Shown here: one piece after another, positions 1 to 8,097 of the stretch
Position numbering within the stretch: the first letter of the stretch is position 1
How the letters are laid out: each line of letters begins with the position of its first letter
NCBI GenBank assembly: GCA_030426385.1
Contig: JAUHYI010000031.1
Span: forward strand, 1 to 49,848
Direction of reading: 5' to 3'
DNA length: 49,848 bases
DNA from: Phycisphaerae bacterium
Lineage (GTDB): Bacteria; Planctomycetota; Phycisphaerae; Phycisphaerales; Phycisphaeraceae
Position numbers and translations under genes: made by a program
Notes under the pieces: model-generated
What the model saw: only the letters and a program-made list of their open reading frames with translations
Databases searched by the model: none
What the model was told of the DNA's origin: nothing

Positions 1-269
1 ATGGCATACCCCCATGATGTGTAACCCGTTTATGGTAATCGAACCTGAGCTTGTATGGGTGGAAAAACGTCGTAAAACATGAAGGTGGAATGATATTGCT
101 GTCTTGTTTCCCATGTGTCATGGTGGCTAGAACAATCGGGCGACCGACTGGAAATGCCAGGGACTCGCGGGTGATGTCGAAGGCATCATTACATGGCGTT
201 GGTGATTCTTCGACAGGCCTTGTTTTGTTGGTGCTTCTGAATCTTGGGGCGCGACGATGCGTTTGGGGG

Positions 270-1565
270 TTATGGAAGGTCAGGCATCAGGTCGCGGCGT
301 CTGCGTTCGGTTAAGGAAAGTAAGAACGCCAGTAAATCCGCCTTGTCCTGCTTGTTGAGATGTAAGGGAATGAGCATCGTACTGGTTTCTGGCAGCAATG
401 GACTGTCGGCAACATGTGGGCGAGGCTTGGGGCGAGAACCTCCCGCGTTGTAGAGATTGATCAAACCCGGAAGATCAAAAAATCCGAGATGCGTGTAGGG
501 TGCAGTGCGTTCGATGTTACGCAGACCCGGCGTGCGAAATCGGCCGACGTCTTCGGCTTTTTGGGTGACGTAGTATCGTCCTCGGTCTTCGTATTTACGG
601 CCGAAGTAAACCAGCCCAATGTTGTGAAATTTTTGATCGGTAAGTTGCGGTCCATGATGGCAATTGATGCATCGCGCATCCGTGCGAAAAAGATGCAGGC
701 CGCGAATAGCCGAGTCGGATAATCGATCCGTTTCACCAGCGAGGAAGCGATCAAAGTCTGCGCTGGGTTCGCTGGTTATCGTGCGCACGTAGGTTGCGAT
801 GGCCTGGGCGACGCGTGCTTGTGTGGGAGTCGGGTCGTTAAAAGCTTTTTGGAAGAGTGGCGGGTAGCCTTCAATGTTGCTGAGTGTGGCCTGGATTTCT
901 TGAGGTGACGTTGCCATTTCATTTTCGTTGGCCAACACCGCGACGATTAATTCTTCGATGGAACCAACGCGACCGTCCCAGAACAATTCCGAGGCATGTC
1001 CTGCATTGAGCAGCGAGGGCGTGTTGCGTTTGAGTTGGTGGGCTCCATGGCCTAGCGATCGTGATCGGCCGTCACTCCATCCCAGCTCCGCAATGTGACA
1101 CGACGCGCACGACATCTGCTGGGTGCGCGATAGTCGGCCATCAAAAAACAGCATTTTGCCGAGTTGGGCTTTCTCATCGCTATGGGGATTGTTCGCCGGG
1201 AACTTCGCTTTGGGGACCGGCCCGAGTTCCTGGATTTCGTTGACAGAGGGATCGAGGTGGGGTTTGGGCCACTCGTCGGAGGGCAATTGATACATCTGAC
1301 GCAAAGTTTTGGCCACTTCCGCATACGCCTCATCGGACCGTATCGGCCTTAAATCACGGCGATCATCCGGAAAAAAATCGAGAGGTGTGGTAGAAACCGC
1401 TGGCGGTGGATATCGCCAAGTTGTTGTTGACTCATTGGTTACGAACTGTCCGGGCTTGAATAACGTCAGAAAGGGTGACACCGGGCCGAACAGCCAGAAC
1501 AGAATGAGCAGTATGCCCCAGAGTGGAAAGGCCTGCCAAAAAATTTTTCGCACTTTATCATTCAT
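270..1565 (-). CDS. Di-haem cytochrome c peroxidase / MauG-family protein, membrane-anchored
   Basis: 431 aa from the ATG at 1565; a longer frame exists upstream, but this start puts the hydrophobic anchor (LLILFWLF, about residues 15-35) at the N-terminus, as in anchored periplasmic c-type cytochromes. Two haem-binding CxxCH motifs are visible: CASCH near residues 153-157 and CINCH near 299-303, the spacing usual for bacterial di-haem peroxidases (CCP_MauG family). Family members reduce peroxide or oxidise a partner substrate in the periplasm using electrons from cytochromes. The gene diverges from the PEP-CTERM gene at 1668 with about 100 bp between starts. The true role (peroxidase, or oxidase maturing another protein) cannot be told from sequence alone. 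Confidence 0.88.
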   Translation of the reverse strand: MNDKVRKIFWQAFPLWGILLILFWLFGPVSPFLTLFKPGQFVTNESTTTWRYPPPAVSTTPLDFFPDDRRDLRPIRSDEAYAEVAKTLRQMYQLPSDEWPKPHLDPSVNEIQELGPVPKAKFPANNPHSDEKAQLGKMLFFDGRLSRTQQMSCASCHIAELGWSDGRSRSLGHGAHQLKRNTPSLLNAGHASELFWDGRVGSIEELIVAVLANENEMATSPQEIQATLSNIEGYPPLFQKAFNDPTPTQARVAQAIATYVRTITSEPSADFDRFLAGETDRLSDSAIRGLHLFRTDARCINCHHGPQLTDQKFHNIGLVYFGRKYEDRGRYYVTQKAEDVGRFRTPGLRNIERTAPYTHLGFFDLPGLINLYNAGGSRPKPRPHVADSPLLPETSTMLIPLHLNKQDKADLLAFLLSLTERRRRDLMPDLP

Positions 1566-1569
1566 GAAC

Positions 1570-1597
1570 TTGCGACTCACTCTCAATCGTGTACTAT
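1570..1597 (+). promoter_or_regulatory. Possible sigma70-type promoter for the PEP-CTERM gene
   Basis: TTGCGA (1570-1575), a 16-bp spacer and TACTAT (1592-1597) lie about 70 bp upstream of the ATG at 1668. This is a partial match to the consensus in a divergent intergenic region, so it is only a candidate. Confidence 0.35.
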
Positions 1598-1667
1598 GTT
1601 GGGCCTTATTGAAGAGACTGTGTCTCAATACCGTTTGCCAGAGATGAGAAAGCATAAAGGAGAATCC

Positions 1668-3905
1668 ATGCTTTGCAAGCACAAACCACTACTCACCGTC
1701 GCAGCGATTGCGACCGCTAGTTTCGTCACACTCGCCAATCCGGGTACTTTCGCCAAAGCTCAGGTGCCCGGCCTCGTGGAATTGGCCGTTTCGGAATCCG
1801 ATGCCGAAGGCGGGTTCGGTACGCTTGGAGCCTTTACCTATGATCCGAACAACGATGTGTTTTGGACCGTCTTGTTCGGAAGTGGGCGTGGTGTTCGGCG
1901 CATCGATCCAGCGACATCCGCAGAAAATTACATCACAGCCACGCCGACCGAATGGTTCACGCGAGCAAGCGATGTTCCCGGTGGTGTTACCAATTCAAAT
2001 TATAGTGGGAGCTCACTGACCTCGGCGATCTTGTTGAATCCTGCAGCGGTCACCATTGATTACGGCAGTGAGTTGGATCAGGACAACAACCCTATTGGCC
2101 AGATCACTTATCAACCCGGTGAACTGGCATACATCATTGATGGCGTGGCTCGCGTTCGTGATGAAAACAGTAACAATCTTTTTGACATCACCAAACGCAT
2201 CTACACCTATGACCTGCGCAAGGTTACACCCGGTCCAACAGTCGATCCCGGATTGCCTGATCGCAATAATGCGCAAAATGGTTTGGGCGGAACGATCGGT
2301 GCTTACGATCAGGTGGATTGGAACGATGTCCATAATGTGTTGGTCACTGAAGCTGACTTGCGTGCGGCGTCAGGTGCTGATCCCGAAGCCAGTTCGGGCT
2401 CCAACTTCGCACGCCAATTTGCTTGGTCATCCGATGGACAATCGCTTTACAACATCGATTCGGGGTCATCGACCGGCGGCATCTACAAAACCAACGCCAG
2501 CACTGGCGCGTTGAACTGGATCTATGATGAAAAAGATCTTGGACCAGGTAGCAATGTGATTGGTGAGCCGGAAGTTATTCATACTTCGGTTCGCTCGTTT
2601 GGTTCAGGTACAGGCGATCAGGTGTTGTTTGACGGTACCGAGATCAACAGCAACAACGGCGGGATCAGTTACATCCTTGATGATGGTACCGCGGGTCAAA
2701 AAACCGCTCAGGTCGCGGTCGCTGCAGCCGACATTACCAATTTCACTGGTAGTACAGCGGACGTTCGTTCGATTGCTTCGGATGATCAAGGCAATCTGTT
2801 TTTCTGGGAAAACACCAACGATGGCCTGTTTTTGTATGACACCAACGATCGCTTAATCAAGGTGCTCAACCGAATAGAGCTAGGCGTCATGAATGCCTCG
2901 CAGGATACTTCGCATGCTGATTCTGGTGGCATGCTTCGTTTGCAAGTTGACGAAAGTGGAACTGACAAACGCGTGTTGTATCGTGGCGACAACAGCTACA
3001 TCGGTGCCGTTACGGTCAACAAGCCCGGCGATTTTACCGGCGACGATCAGATCACCGCTGCTGACACAGCATTTTTTATCACCCAATTTAATCGCGAGGT
3101 TTCCAGCGAAGCGCCATTGGATTACGCGACTTCGGCCAGTGATTATCTTGACTATGCCAAGGCCGACGTCAACAGCAGTGGTCGGCCATCCAATGCCGGT
3201 GTGGTTGACGATGATGTCGTCGACAACCTTGATCTAAAAACCCTGCGTCAGTTCATCAATCTCAAAGCCGGCGACACCGATTGGGATTTCGATGTGGACT
3301 TAGCAGACTTTGCCCAGCTCAAAAGCAACTTCAATCCCACCGCGACCGATGCAACTTTTTTCGAAGGTAATTTCGACGATGAAAATGACGGCAATGTCGA
3401 CATCGCTGACTTCGCCGCGTTGAAAGCCAATTTCAATCCGACCACGCCTTATGAAATTGATCCATTGGTGACGCCGGTGTCGATCACGGAATTGCCCTTG
3501 GCTGCCGTGGCTGTGCCGCTTGGTGAATTGGCTTTGGAGATTGATGCGGAAGGTAACGTTTATCTCGTCGGTAACGAAATCACTTTTGATTCAATTCAGA
3601 TTATTGCCGCTGGTGAAAGCCTTTTAGAAAGCAACTACCTCGGCGTCGCTGGCTTGGGTAATCCTGTCGTTGGCGATGATTTTCTGGCTGACTTCACACT
3701 CGGTGCAGGCGAAACGCTTAACGGTAGTCTGTTGATCGGCATGCTCTACAACATCGGGCTCAATGCTCAGGATTTCCAATTTACGTACAACGGCAGTGTT
3801 GTCGGCGATGTGTTTTACGTCATCCCCGAGCCAGGCACGTTTGCGTTGCTTGGGATTCTTGGCTTGATTTCCACACGTCGTACTCGCCAACAGAAACTCG
3901 CGTAA
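1668..3905 (+). CDS. PEP-CTERM protein with dockerin-like calcium-binding repeats
   Basis: 745 aa from the ATG at 1668, chosen because AAAGGAGA lies just upstream and the protein then begins with a signal peptide (KHKPLLTVAAIATASFVTLA). The first 430 residues are rich in Gly/Asn/Asp and resemble a beta-propeller-like extracellular domain; I do not recognise a named family. From about residue 453 come EF-hand/dockerin-like segments: GDFTGDDQITAAD (453 on), GDTDWDFDVDLADFAQL (534 on) and DENDGNVDIADFAAL (about 568 on). The C-terminus has the exosortase sorting signal: PEP at 720-722, a hydrophobic stretch and an RRTR tail. It is probably exported and processed by an exosortase not encoded here. 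A pseudopilin gene follows 13 bp downstream. Role unknown; surface attachment or glycan binding is plausible. Confidence 0.85.
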   Translation: MLCKHKPLLTVAAIATASFVTLANPGTFAKAQVPGLVELAVSESDAEGGFGTLGAFTYDPNNDVFWTVLFGSGRGVRRIDPATSAENYITATPTEWFTRASDVPGGVTNSNYSGSSLTSAILLNPAAVTIDYGSELDQDNNPIGQITYQPGELAYIIDGVARVRDENSNNLFDITKRIYTYDLRKVTPGPTVDPGLPDRNNAQNGLGGTIGAYDQVDWNDVHNVLVTEADLRAASGADPEASSGSNFARQFAWSSDGQSLYNIDSGSSTGGIYKTNASTGALNWIYDEKDLGPGSNVIGEPEVIHTSVRSFGSGTGDQVLFDGTEINSNNGGISYILDDGTAGQKTAQVAVAAADITNFTGSTADVRSIASDDQGNLFFWENTNDGLFLYDTNDRLIKVLNRIELGVMNASQDTSHADSGGMLRLQVDESGTDKRVLYRGDNSYIGAVTVNKPGDFTGDDQITAADTAFFITQFNREVSSEAPLDYATSASDYLDYAKADVNSSGRPSNAGVVDDDVVDNLDLKTLRQFINLKAGDTDWDFDVDLADFAQLKSNFNPTATDATFFEGNFDDENDGNVDIADFAALKANFNPTTPYEIDPLVTPVSITELPLAAVAVPLGELALEIDAEGNVYLVGNEITFDSIQIIAAGESLLESNYLGVAGLGNPVVGDDFLADFTLGAGETLNGSLLIGMLYNIGLNAQDFQFTYNGSVVGDVFYVIPEPGTFALLGILGLISTRRTRQQKLA

Positions 3906-3918
3906 AAAGGCAAGGTCG

Positions 3919-4608
3919 ATGCGTCGCACAATGTTATTCAACCCCTCGAAAGCCCTGCGGATTTACCGTCGCAGGGCTTTCACCTTAATCGAATTGCTGG
4001 TCGTTCTCCTCATCATCGGGATCATGATCGGGCTGCTCTTCCCTGTCATGCGCAAGTCGCGGGCAGTCGAAATGAACGTCCGATGTCAGAGTAATCTGCA
4101 TCAGGTTTATCTGGCTACGTTGGCGTATACGATTGATAATACGCATCGATTTCCTGACCGCGATACCTTGGGAGGATGGGCTTTCCGTGTCGGATTGGGT
4201 GAAAAATGGCCTGCGAATGATGTGTGGGCCCAGCCCGAGCGATTCGGTTTGCCCGCACTTCTTGGAAAACAAAATTACATCAGAACCCAGGATGAATTCT
4301 GGATATGTCCTGCTCAACCCCATCAATGGATGGTCGATGCGGGCAACACGTATGCGTTTGCCACCGGCACCGGATTTGCCGAGCATGACCTGACTTATTA
4401 TCTCAACCACAGTGCTGCGTGGGTCTTTGATAATTACATCTTGTTGCCAGCCACATCGTCGATCTATTCCACCGGCGGGGCAGGCTACACCATCGATGCT
4501 GATGATCGTGCCATGGTCCATAAGCTGGGCATGTTTTCAACCAACTCGAAAAAAGGTTCCAACTACGTCTACACCGATGGCAGTGTTGTTTTCCAAAATG
4601 CAAAATGA
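3919..4608 (+). CDS. Pseudopilin-like protein with prepilin-type N-terminal cleavage/methylation motif
   Basis: 229 aa. A basic leader (RIYRRRA) precedes [20 protein letters not shown]. Prepilin peptidase should cut between A20 and F21, and E25 is the conserved Glu at position +5. The rest has the soluble-domain look of planctomycete type II secretion-like pseudopilins, ending in NYVYTDGSVVF, the usual near-C-terminal DG motif. Such proteins insert in the inner membrane and may build short pseudopili; no secretion ATPase or secretin is present in the window. It lies 13 bp after the PEP-CTERM gene and is probably co-transcribed. A strong hairpin falls inside its first 65 bp (see 3948-3981). 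Confidence 0.85.
   Translation: MRRTMLFNPSKALRIYRRRAFTLIELLVVLLIIGIMIGLLFPVMRKSRAVEMNVRCQSNLHQVYLATLAYTIDNTHRFPDRDTLGGWAFRVGLGEKWPANDVWAQPERFGLPALLGKQNYIRTQDEFWICPAQPHQWMVDAGNTYAFATGTGFAEHDLTYYLNHSAAWVFDNYILLPATSSIYSTGGAGYTIDADDRAMVHKLGMFSTNSKKGSNYVYTDGSVVFQNAK
3948..3981 (+). repeat. Perfect 12-bp inverted repeat inside the start of a pseudopilin gene
   Basis: GAAAGCCCTGCG (3948-3959) is perfectly complementary to CGCAGGGCTTTC (3970-3981) with a 10-nt loop. It lies between codons 10 and 22 of the pseudopilin, just before the FTLIEL segment. No T-run follows, so a classical terminator is unlikely. An mRNA hairpin that lowers expression relative to the upstream PEP-CTERM gene is possible. Confidence 0.7.
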
Positions 4609-5079
4609 CACTTGATCACCAAATGGAGCAATGGGCCAATGGTGGAATAATGGAATGTATTGTTTCGTCATCCATTGCAGCGTTTTGCATTTAATGTTTT
4701 ATCCTAACCCGTTGGCTTTGTCGGCCGTTGATCAATTCAAAACGGTTGCCCCTGATTGTGTATGCCATCGCGCATCGCAGGTGCCGTCGAACATCTCCCC
4801 GCTATCGGTATCGGTATCCTGGGTCAGCAGGATATAAAGACCACCCGAACGACCGACTCGCACATTAGCGATTTCGTGCGGGCACCAAACCATCAATCAA
4901 CACCCCTGCTATAACCCCAGCAGTTGTCCCGGCAAAGCGCACGCTAAGCCCTGTGAACAGGTGCGACGATGTGCGAGCTGGCAGTCATAACCACTTGCCT
5001 TGAGCCACACAGAACTCCGCGAAAAACGCGACGAATTGCGAATATACGTGCCCCGACGCTACAATGTAGGCCCACCTAG
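4609..5079. other. Gene-poor stretch between pseudopilin and tRNA-Gly
   Basis: No convincing intact gene. It holds one possible coding remnant on the minus strand (4732-4893). No T-rich hairpin terminator was noticed. Confidence 0.5.
4732..4893 (-). pseudogene. Possible 53-codon gene remnant
   Basis: An open frame from ATG at 4893 to TGA at 4732 encodes a 53-aa peptide containing NVRVGRSGGLYILLTQDTD and ending RWHTQSGATVLN. Its composition looks coding, but it has no convincing ribosome site, and a stop (TAG) lies 21 bp upstream in frame. It may be the 3-prime end of a decayed gene. I do not recognise the family. The neighbouring integrase relic shows that decay has occurred in this stretch. 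Confidence 0.25.
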
Positions 5080-5151
5080 GCGGGTGTAATTCAGTGGTAG
5101 AATGTCAGCTTCCCAAGCTGAACGTCGCCGGTTCGAATCCGGTCACCCGCT
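5080..5151 (+). tRNA. tRNA-Gly (anticodon CCC)
   Basis: A complete cloverleaf can be drawn. The 7-bp acceptor stem is GCGGGTG (5080-5086) with CACCCGC (5144-5150). The D arm contains TCAGTGGTAG. The anticodon stem is TCAGC/GCTGA around the loop TTCCCAA, giving anticodon CCC at 5112-5114. The T arm is GCCGG-TTCGAAT-CCGGT. The discriminator T at 5151 fits glycine tRNAs. CCA is not encoded; a run of T follows. It would read GGG codons. Confidence 0.93.
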
Positions 5152-5284
5152 TTTTGATAATTTCGTTGCGTGACGTGAGTTCGTCATGCCTGTCTAATCT
5201 AAGGCCAGTGCGTAAGGCCAGTGCGGCTGCAACCCTGGCATAACGCCGGTTAGTACTGACCGCTGTTACTTAGGGGCACCGCCT

Positions 5285-5598
5285 ATGCCCTCACGTAAAT
5301 CTCCATCCAAGACCACGAACGCTCGCGTCCCCAGGCTCCGGCACCACAAGCCGACTAAGTAGGGGGTTGGCGGGGGTTTGTCGAACTGAATGGCCATCGC
5401 CCTTACTTCGGCGTGTAGGTCGACCTGAAGCCGAGCAGAACTATCACCGCGCGATCGCGGAATGGTTGGCCAACGGCCGGCGCGTGCAGCTTGATCCTCA
5501 TTCAGATCAATGTTGTGGAAGTCATCGAGCGATTCTGGGCCTACATCAAGTATCACTACCCCAAACCCAACGGCGAGGTCGGCAAGCGGTCGGCCTAA
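5285..5598 (+). pseudogene. Frameshifted N-terminal fragment of a tyrosine-recombinase (integrase)
   Basis: Reading across three frames gives colinear pieces of one protein: ARVPRLRHHKPTK from the ATG at 5285, then FVELNGHRPYFGV, then EAEQNYHRAIAEWLANGRR, then INVVEVIERFWAYIKYHYPK before a stop at 5596. From memory this order matches the N-terminal part of integrase-like proteins common in planctomycetes (RxHKP, LNGxxxYxG, YxRxIAEWLANGR, VxExIxxFW). At least two frameshifts and in-frame stops make it a relic, and the catalytic domain is absent. It starts 134 bp after the tRNA-Gly, a classical target for integrative elements. A different part of the same kind of protein is found at 41668. Confidence 0.7.
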
Positions 5599-5645
5599 CA
5601 AGCGCCAAGCGTGCTTAAGGTTGGATTGGGCATGCTCTATTCACT

Positions 5646-5663
5646 AAAAGTGGCACCACTTTT
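5646..5663. promoter_or_regulatory. Candidate operator: 18-bp inverted repeat, GTGGCACCAC core
   Basis: AAAAGTGG-CA-CCACTTTT is a perfect 8-bp inverted repeat with a 2-bp centre, about 125 bp upstream of the regulator at 5787. Its core GTGGCACCAC matches GTGGTACCAT found at 5704-5713 and 7038-7047 at 8 of 10 positions. It is a likely site for the regulator itself. Confidence 0.55.
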
Positions 5664-5697
5664 TGCGTATTTTGCATTAAAATCTATGAAAAACCGG

Positions 5698-5713
5698 GCG
5701 GGCGTGGTACCAT
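5698..5713. promoter_or_regulatory. Candidate operator upstream of the GntR/LacI regulator (TGGTACCA)
   Basis: The 16-mer GCGGGCGTGGTACCAT contains the palindrome TGGTACCA (5705-5712). It is identical at 15 of 16 positions to the sequence at 7032-7047 in front of the next gene. Repetition on both sides of the regulator gene suggests autoregulation. Confidence 0.6.
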
Positions 5714-5786
5714 AGGGTCGCTTTGCTGTATTGGCACAGAGCCTATCAGCCCCGTCCGCCGAGAATCGCCTGCAGGAGCCCCCTTC

Positions 5787-6992
5787 ATGAGTAGCCAGAC
5801 CGACCATGTTTCCAGTCTCATTGAACACGCCTTGGCTGATCCGCACGCGGTCCCTGGGCGTCGCATCAAGTCAGAACGTGACTTGGCGTTACTGTTGGGA
5901 GTCGGTCGGCGGCAGATCAATGAGGCCCTGAGTCATCTGGCCCACCGCGGTCTACTCGCGCGATCGCGGGGCAGTGGCACTTACGTCGTACAGCGGCCTC
6001 AGCCCAGCGAAGCCGAATCCCGGCGGCAGCGCCAAGCCTGGGATCGCTGCGGCCTGACCCGCCCGGATGAAGTCTTTGCTCCCGAGGAACAGGCCCCGCC
6101 GGTCACCGACAGAAGGCGAAGTACGCCCGCGCTGCGGCTGTGCCTCTGTGGCGACTGGCTCGATGGCTCGTCCATTCACCATGCCATCATCGATCGCATG
6201 CTCGCGACCGTACAGCAGCACGGGCACACGCTGTCGGTGGTGTCTGTCCTGGACAGTGCAGGGTGTCCCCTGTCACCTGACGCCCTTCGCGAACAGCTCA
6301 AAAAGCACCCCGCGGATGGCTATCTCGTTGTCGATCGCTGGGGTGAGCTTTTCACCCATGCCATGCGCAATGTCCGCCGACCTGTCGTTTTTTGCGGTAA
6401 TTCATGCGGTTTACGCCACGAGCCTGCGGTTGGGTTTTGCCACAATGATGTCGCCGTTCGTGCCCTGCGGCGTCTTAGCGAAGCTGGCTTTAGTAAGATC
6501 GCCATGCTCGGCTACCACCACGCCTGCAACTCCATCGAACCCCAGCGTGACGCCTATGATCGCGCCGCTGATGCGTTGGGCCTGCAATACCGACACTGCG
6601 AACTGGTCCGCTTTGGTGACCTGCGTCCCGGGGCCAGCGTGCGTCGACTCCTCGACCCCGACAATCGGCCCGAGGCCATCTACCTCAGCGACGAATACCT
6701 CGCCCCCGCACTCATCGAGGCTGTCGATTCCCTGGGCATCACCTTCGGTCGCGACATGGGTTTGGTCTGCTTCTGCAACCGCGGCATCAGCACGCTTCCC
6801 GACGCTTGGAGCCGGCTCGAAATCGACATCCGCCTCGCTGGCCAGCTTGCCGTCGAAGCCCTGATGCGCACCATCGAAACCGGCGAGGAATACCCCGGCA
6901 ATCTGGTTCTCCATCCGCGCTGGCTTCCCGCGCAGTCCCACATTTGCCCCGAGCTCACCCCGACGCGCCAGGCCGCAACCCAAAACGCCTGA
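5787..6992 (+). CDS. GntR/LacI-type hybrid transcriptional regulator
   Basis: 401 aa from the ATG at 5787, with CAGGAG about 8 bp upstream. Residues about 5-70 form a GntR-type winged helix-turn-helix (SERDLALLLGVGRRQINEALSHLAHRGLLARSRGSGTYV in pieces). Residues about 110-390 resemble the periplasmic-binding-protein-like sugar sensor of LacI/GalR regulators (for example VFCGNSCGLR, MLGYHHACN, AIYLSDEYLAPALIEAVDSLGI). Such hybrids normally repress sugar-use genes until an effector binds. Two candidate operators precede it and a third covers the -10 region of the following PEP-CTERM gene. The gene end carries a 15-bp imperfect direct repeat (6984-6998 and 7004-7018). The probable effector is a product of the glycan handled by the downstream genes. 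Confidence 0.88.
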   Translation: MSSQTDHVSSLIEHALADPHAVPGRRIKSERDLALLLGVGRRQINEALSHLAHRGLLARSRGSGTYVVQRPQPSEAESRRQRQAWDRCGLTRPDEVFAPEEQAPPVTDRRRSTPALRLCLCGDWLDGSSIHHAIIDRMLATVQQHGHTLSVVSVLDSAGCPLSPDALREQLKKHPADGYLVVDRWGELFTHAMRNVRRPVVFCGNSCGLRHEPAVGFCHNDVAVRALRRLSEAGFSKIAMLGYHHACNSIEPQRDAYDRAADALGLQYRHCELVRFGDLRPGASVRRLLDPDNRPEAIYLSDEYLAPALIEAVDSLGITFGRDMGLVCFCNRGISTLPDAWSRLEIDIRLAGQLAVEALMRTIETGEEYPGNLVLHPRWLPAQSHICPELTPTRQAATQNA

Positions 6993-7018
6993 CAAAGCCA
7001 GGCAACGCCTGATAAAGC

Positions 7019-7047
7019 TTGACACACCATTGCGGGTGTGGTACCAT
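7019..7047 (+). promoter_or_regulatory. Promoter with overlapping TGGTACCA operator
   Basis: TTGACA (7019-7024), a 17-bp spacer and TACCAT (7042-7047) form a good promoter about 110 bp upstream of the PEP-CTERM start at 7156. The palindrome TGGTACCA (7039-7046) covers the -10 box, the ideal position for repression. The surrounding 16-mer repeats the one at 5698-5713 with one mismatch. Confidence 0.65.
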
Positions 7048-7155
7048 TGCGTGCCATCTGTGGCAATTATTTCTGGAGATTGGGTTCACATCTTGCGCCC
7101 AGTCGCGAATCAACTCGAAAGGATCCGTACCATGTTTTATGTTCAGGAGAAGGCA

Positions 7156-8070
7156 ATGAAACGTTCAATTATCGTGGGAATGGCGGCAATGTTAGTAGTC
7201 TTAGGAGTTGAATCGACTCGCGCTCATGGCGCAGCCGTTAATGCTTCATCGTTTGTGGGGGGCACCTATGTGCAAGACTTCGATACGCTCGACGGAGGTA
7301 TTCCAGCGTCGGCCAATGCTGTGGATAGTTTTTCGGGGACCCCCGCGTGGAGCGACGGCGTTACGCTGGCGGGCTGGCACGCTTGGGTTGCAAGCCCAGC
7401 AGGCGTGTCGCTTACGTCCGGCGTCCCCAGCTTCTACGTCAACAGTGATGGTAATAACACGCAGGCAGGGCGCCTGCTGGACCTCGGTACCAACCAGGAC
7501 AGTGATCGCGCGCTGGGCATGTCAAAGCCAAATAACAGTAATCAATACATCGGCGTGCAGTTGGCGAATGACACGGGCAGTGCGCTGACGAGCTTTACGG
7601 TTACCTATGATGCTGAGCAATGGCGCTTGATTGGGCACGCCACTCTCACAATCGTGCCCGAAGAGATCGAGGTGCAATATCGCATTTTCGACGCTGGCCT
7701 GGGGTCGGTCAACGCGGCCAACTTTGGGGATTGGACCGTAATGCCCACGTTGGATTACACCTCCGAGACGACAGTAACGCCGGGTAGTACAACAGCGCTT
7801 GACGGCAATGACGCGGCGAATCGCGTGGCAGACCTAACCGCCACGGTGGAAGGTGTGGATTGGCAAAGCGGGCAGGAGCTGTGGATCCGCTGGGTCGACT
7901 TGGCCAATGCGGGAACGTCGTTCCACCAGGTCGGCATTGACAATGTTCGCATCAGTGCCGCCGGTGCGACTGTGCCCGAGCCATCATCGGTTGCTTTGCT
8001 CGTGCTGGGATCTGTCGGTTTAGGTCTTTCCCGACGCAGAAGCAAAAACGTGAAGGCGAATAAGGCCTGA
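7156..8070 (+). CDS. PEP-CTERM sorting-domain protein
   Basis: 304 aa from the ATG at 7156, supported by AGGAGAAGG 3-11 bp upstream and a following signal peptide (SIIVGMAAMLVVLGVESTRA). The mature part is Thr/Ser/Asn-rich and beta-strand-like (FVGGTYVQDFDTL, VEVQYRIFDAG-like segments), resembling planctomycete PEP-CTERM proteins with a jelly-roll or lectin-like fold; no catalytic motif is recognised. PEP occurs at residues 274-276, followed by VALLVLGSVGLGLS and a basic tail (RRRSKNVK). It is first behind the operator-bearing promoter at 7019-7047 and precedes a pseudopilin, repeating the PEP-CTERM/pseudopilin pairing at 1668/3919. Confidence 0.85.
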   Translation: MKRSIIVGMAAMLVVLGVESTRAHGAAVNASSFVGGTYVQDFDTLDGGIPASANAVDSFSGTPAWSDGVTLAGWHAWVASPAGVSLTSGVPSFYVNSDGNNTQAGRLLDLGTNQDSDRALGMSKPNNSNQYIGVQLANDTGSALTSFTVTYDAEQWRLIGHATLTIVPEEIEVQYRIFDAGLGSVNAANFGDWTVMPTLDYTSETTVTPGSTTALDGNDAANRVADLTATVEGVDWQSGQELWIRWVDLANAGTSFHQVGIDNVRISAAGATVPEPSSVALLVLGSVGLGLSRRRSKNVKANKA

Positions 8071-8097
8071 TGTGGCTTGATGTGGCTTGATGTGGCC
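8068..8097 (+). repeat. Three tandem copies of a 10-bp unit at a gene end
   Basis: TGATGTGGCT is repeated at 8068, 8078 and 8088 (the last copy ends in C). The first copy begins with the stop codon of the PEP-CTERM gene. Confidence 0.8.

Noticed and set aside
51..314. 87-codon plus-strand frame at the window start
   Set aside because: No recognised motif or ribosome site, and it overlaps the end of the cytochrome gene; nothing else is supported in 1-269.
3985..4521. 178-codon minus-strand frame
   Set aside because: Antisense to the pseudopilin, whose FTLIEL motif and cleavage site are unambiguous.
5266..5601. 111-codon minus-strand frame over the integrase relic
   Set aside because: The plus strand gives integrase-like segments in three frames, while the minus frame resembles nothing known.
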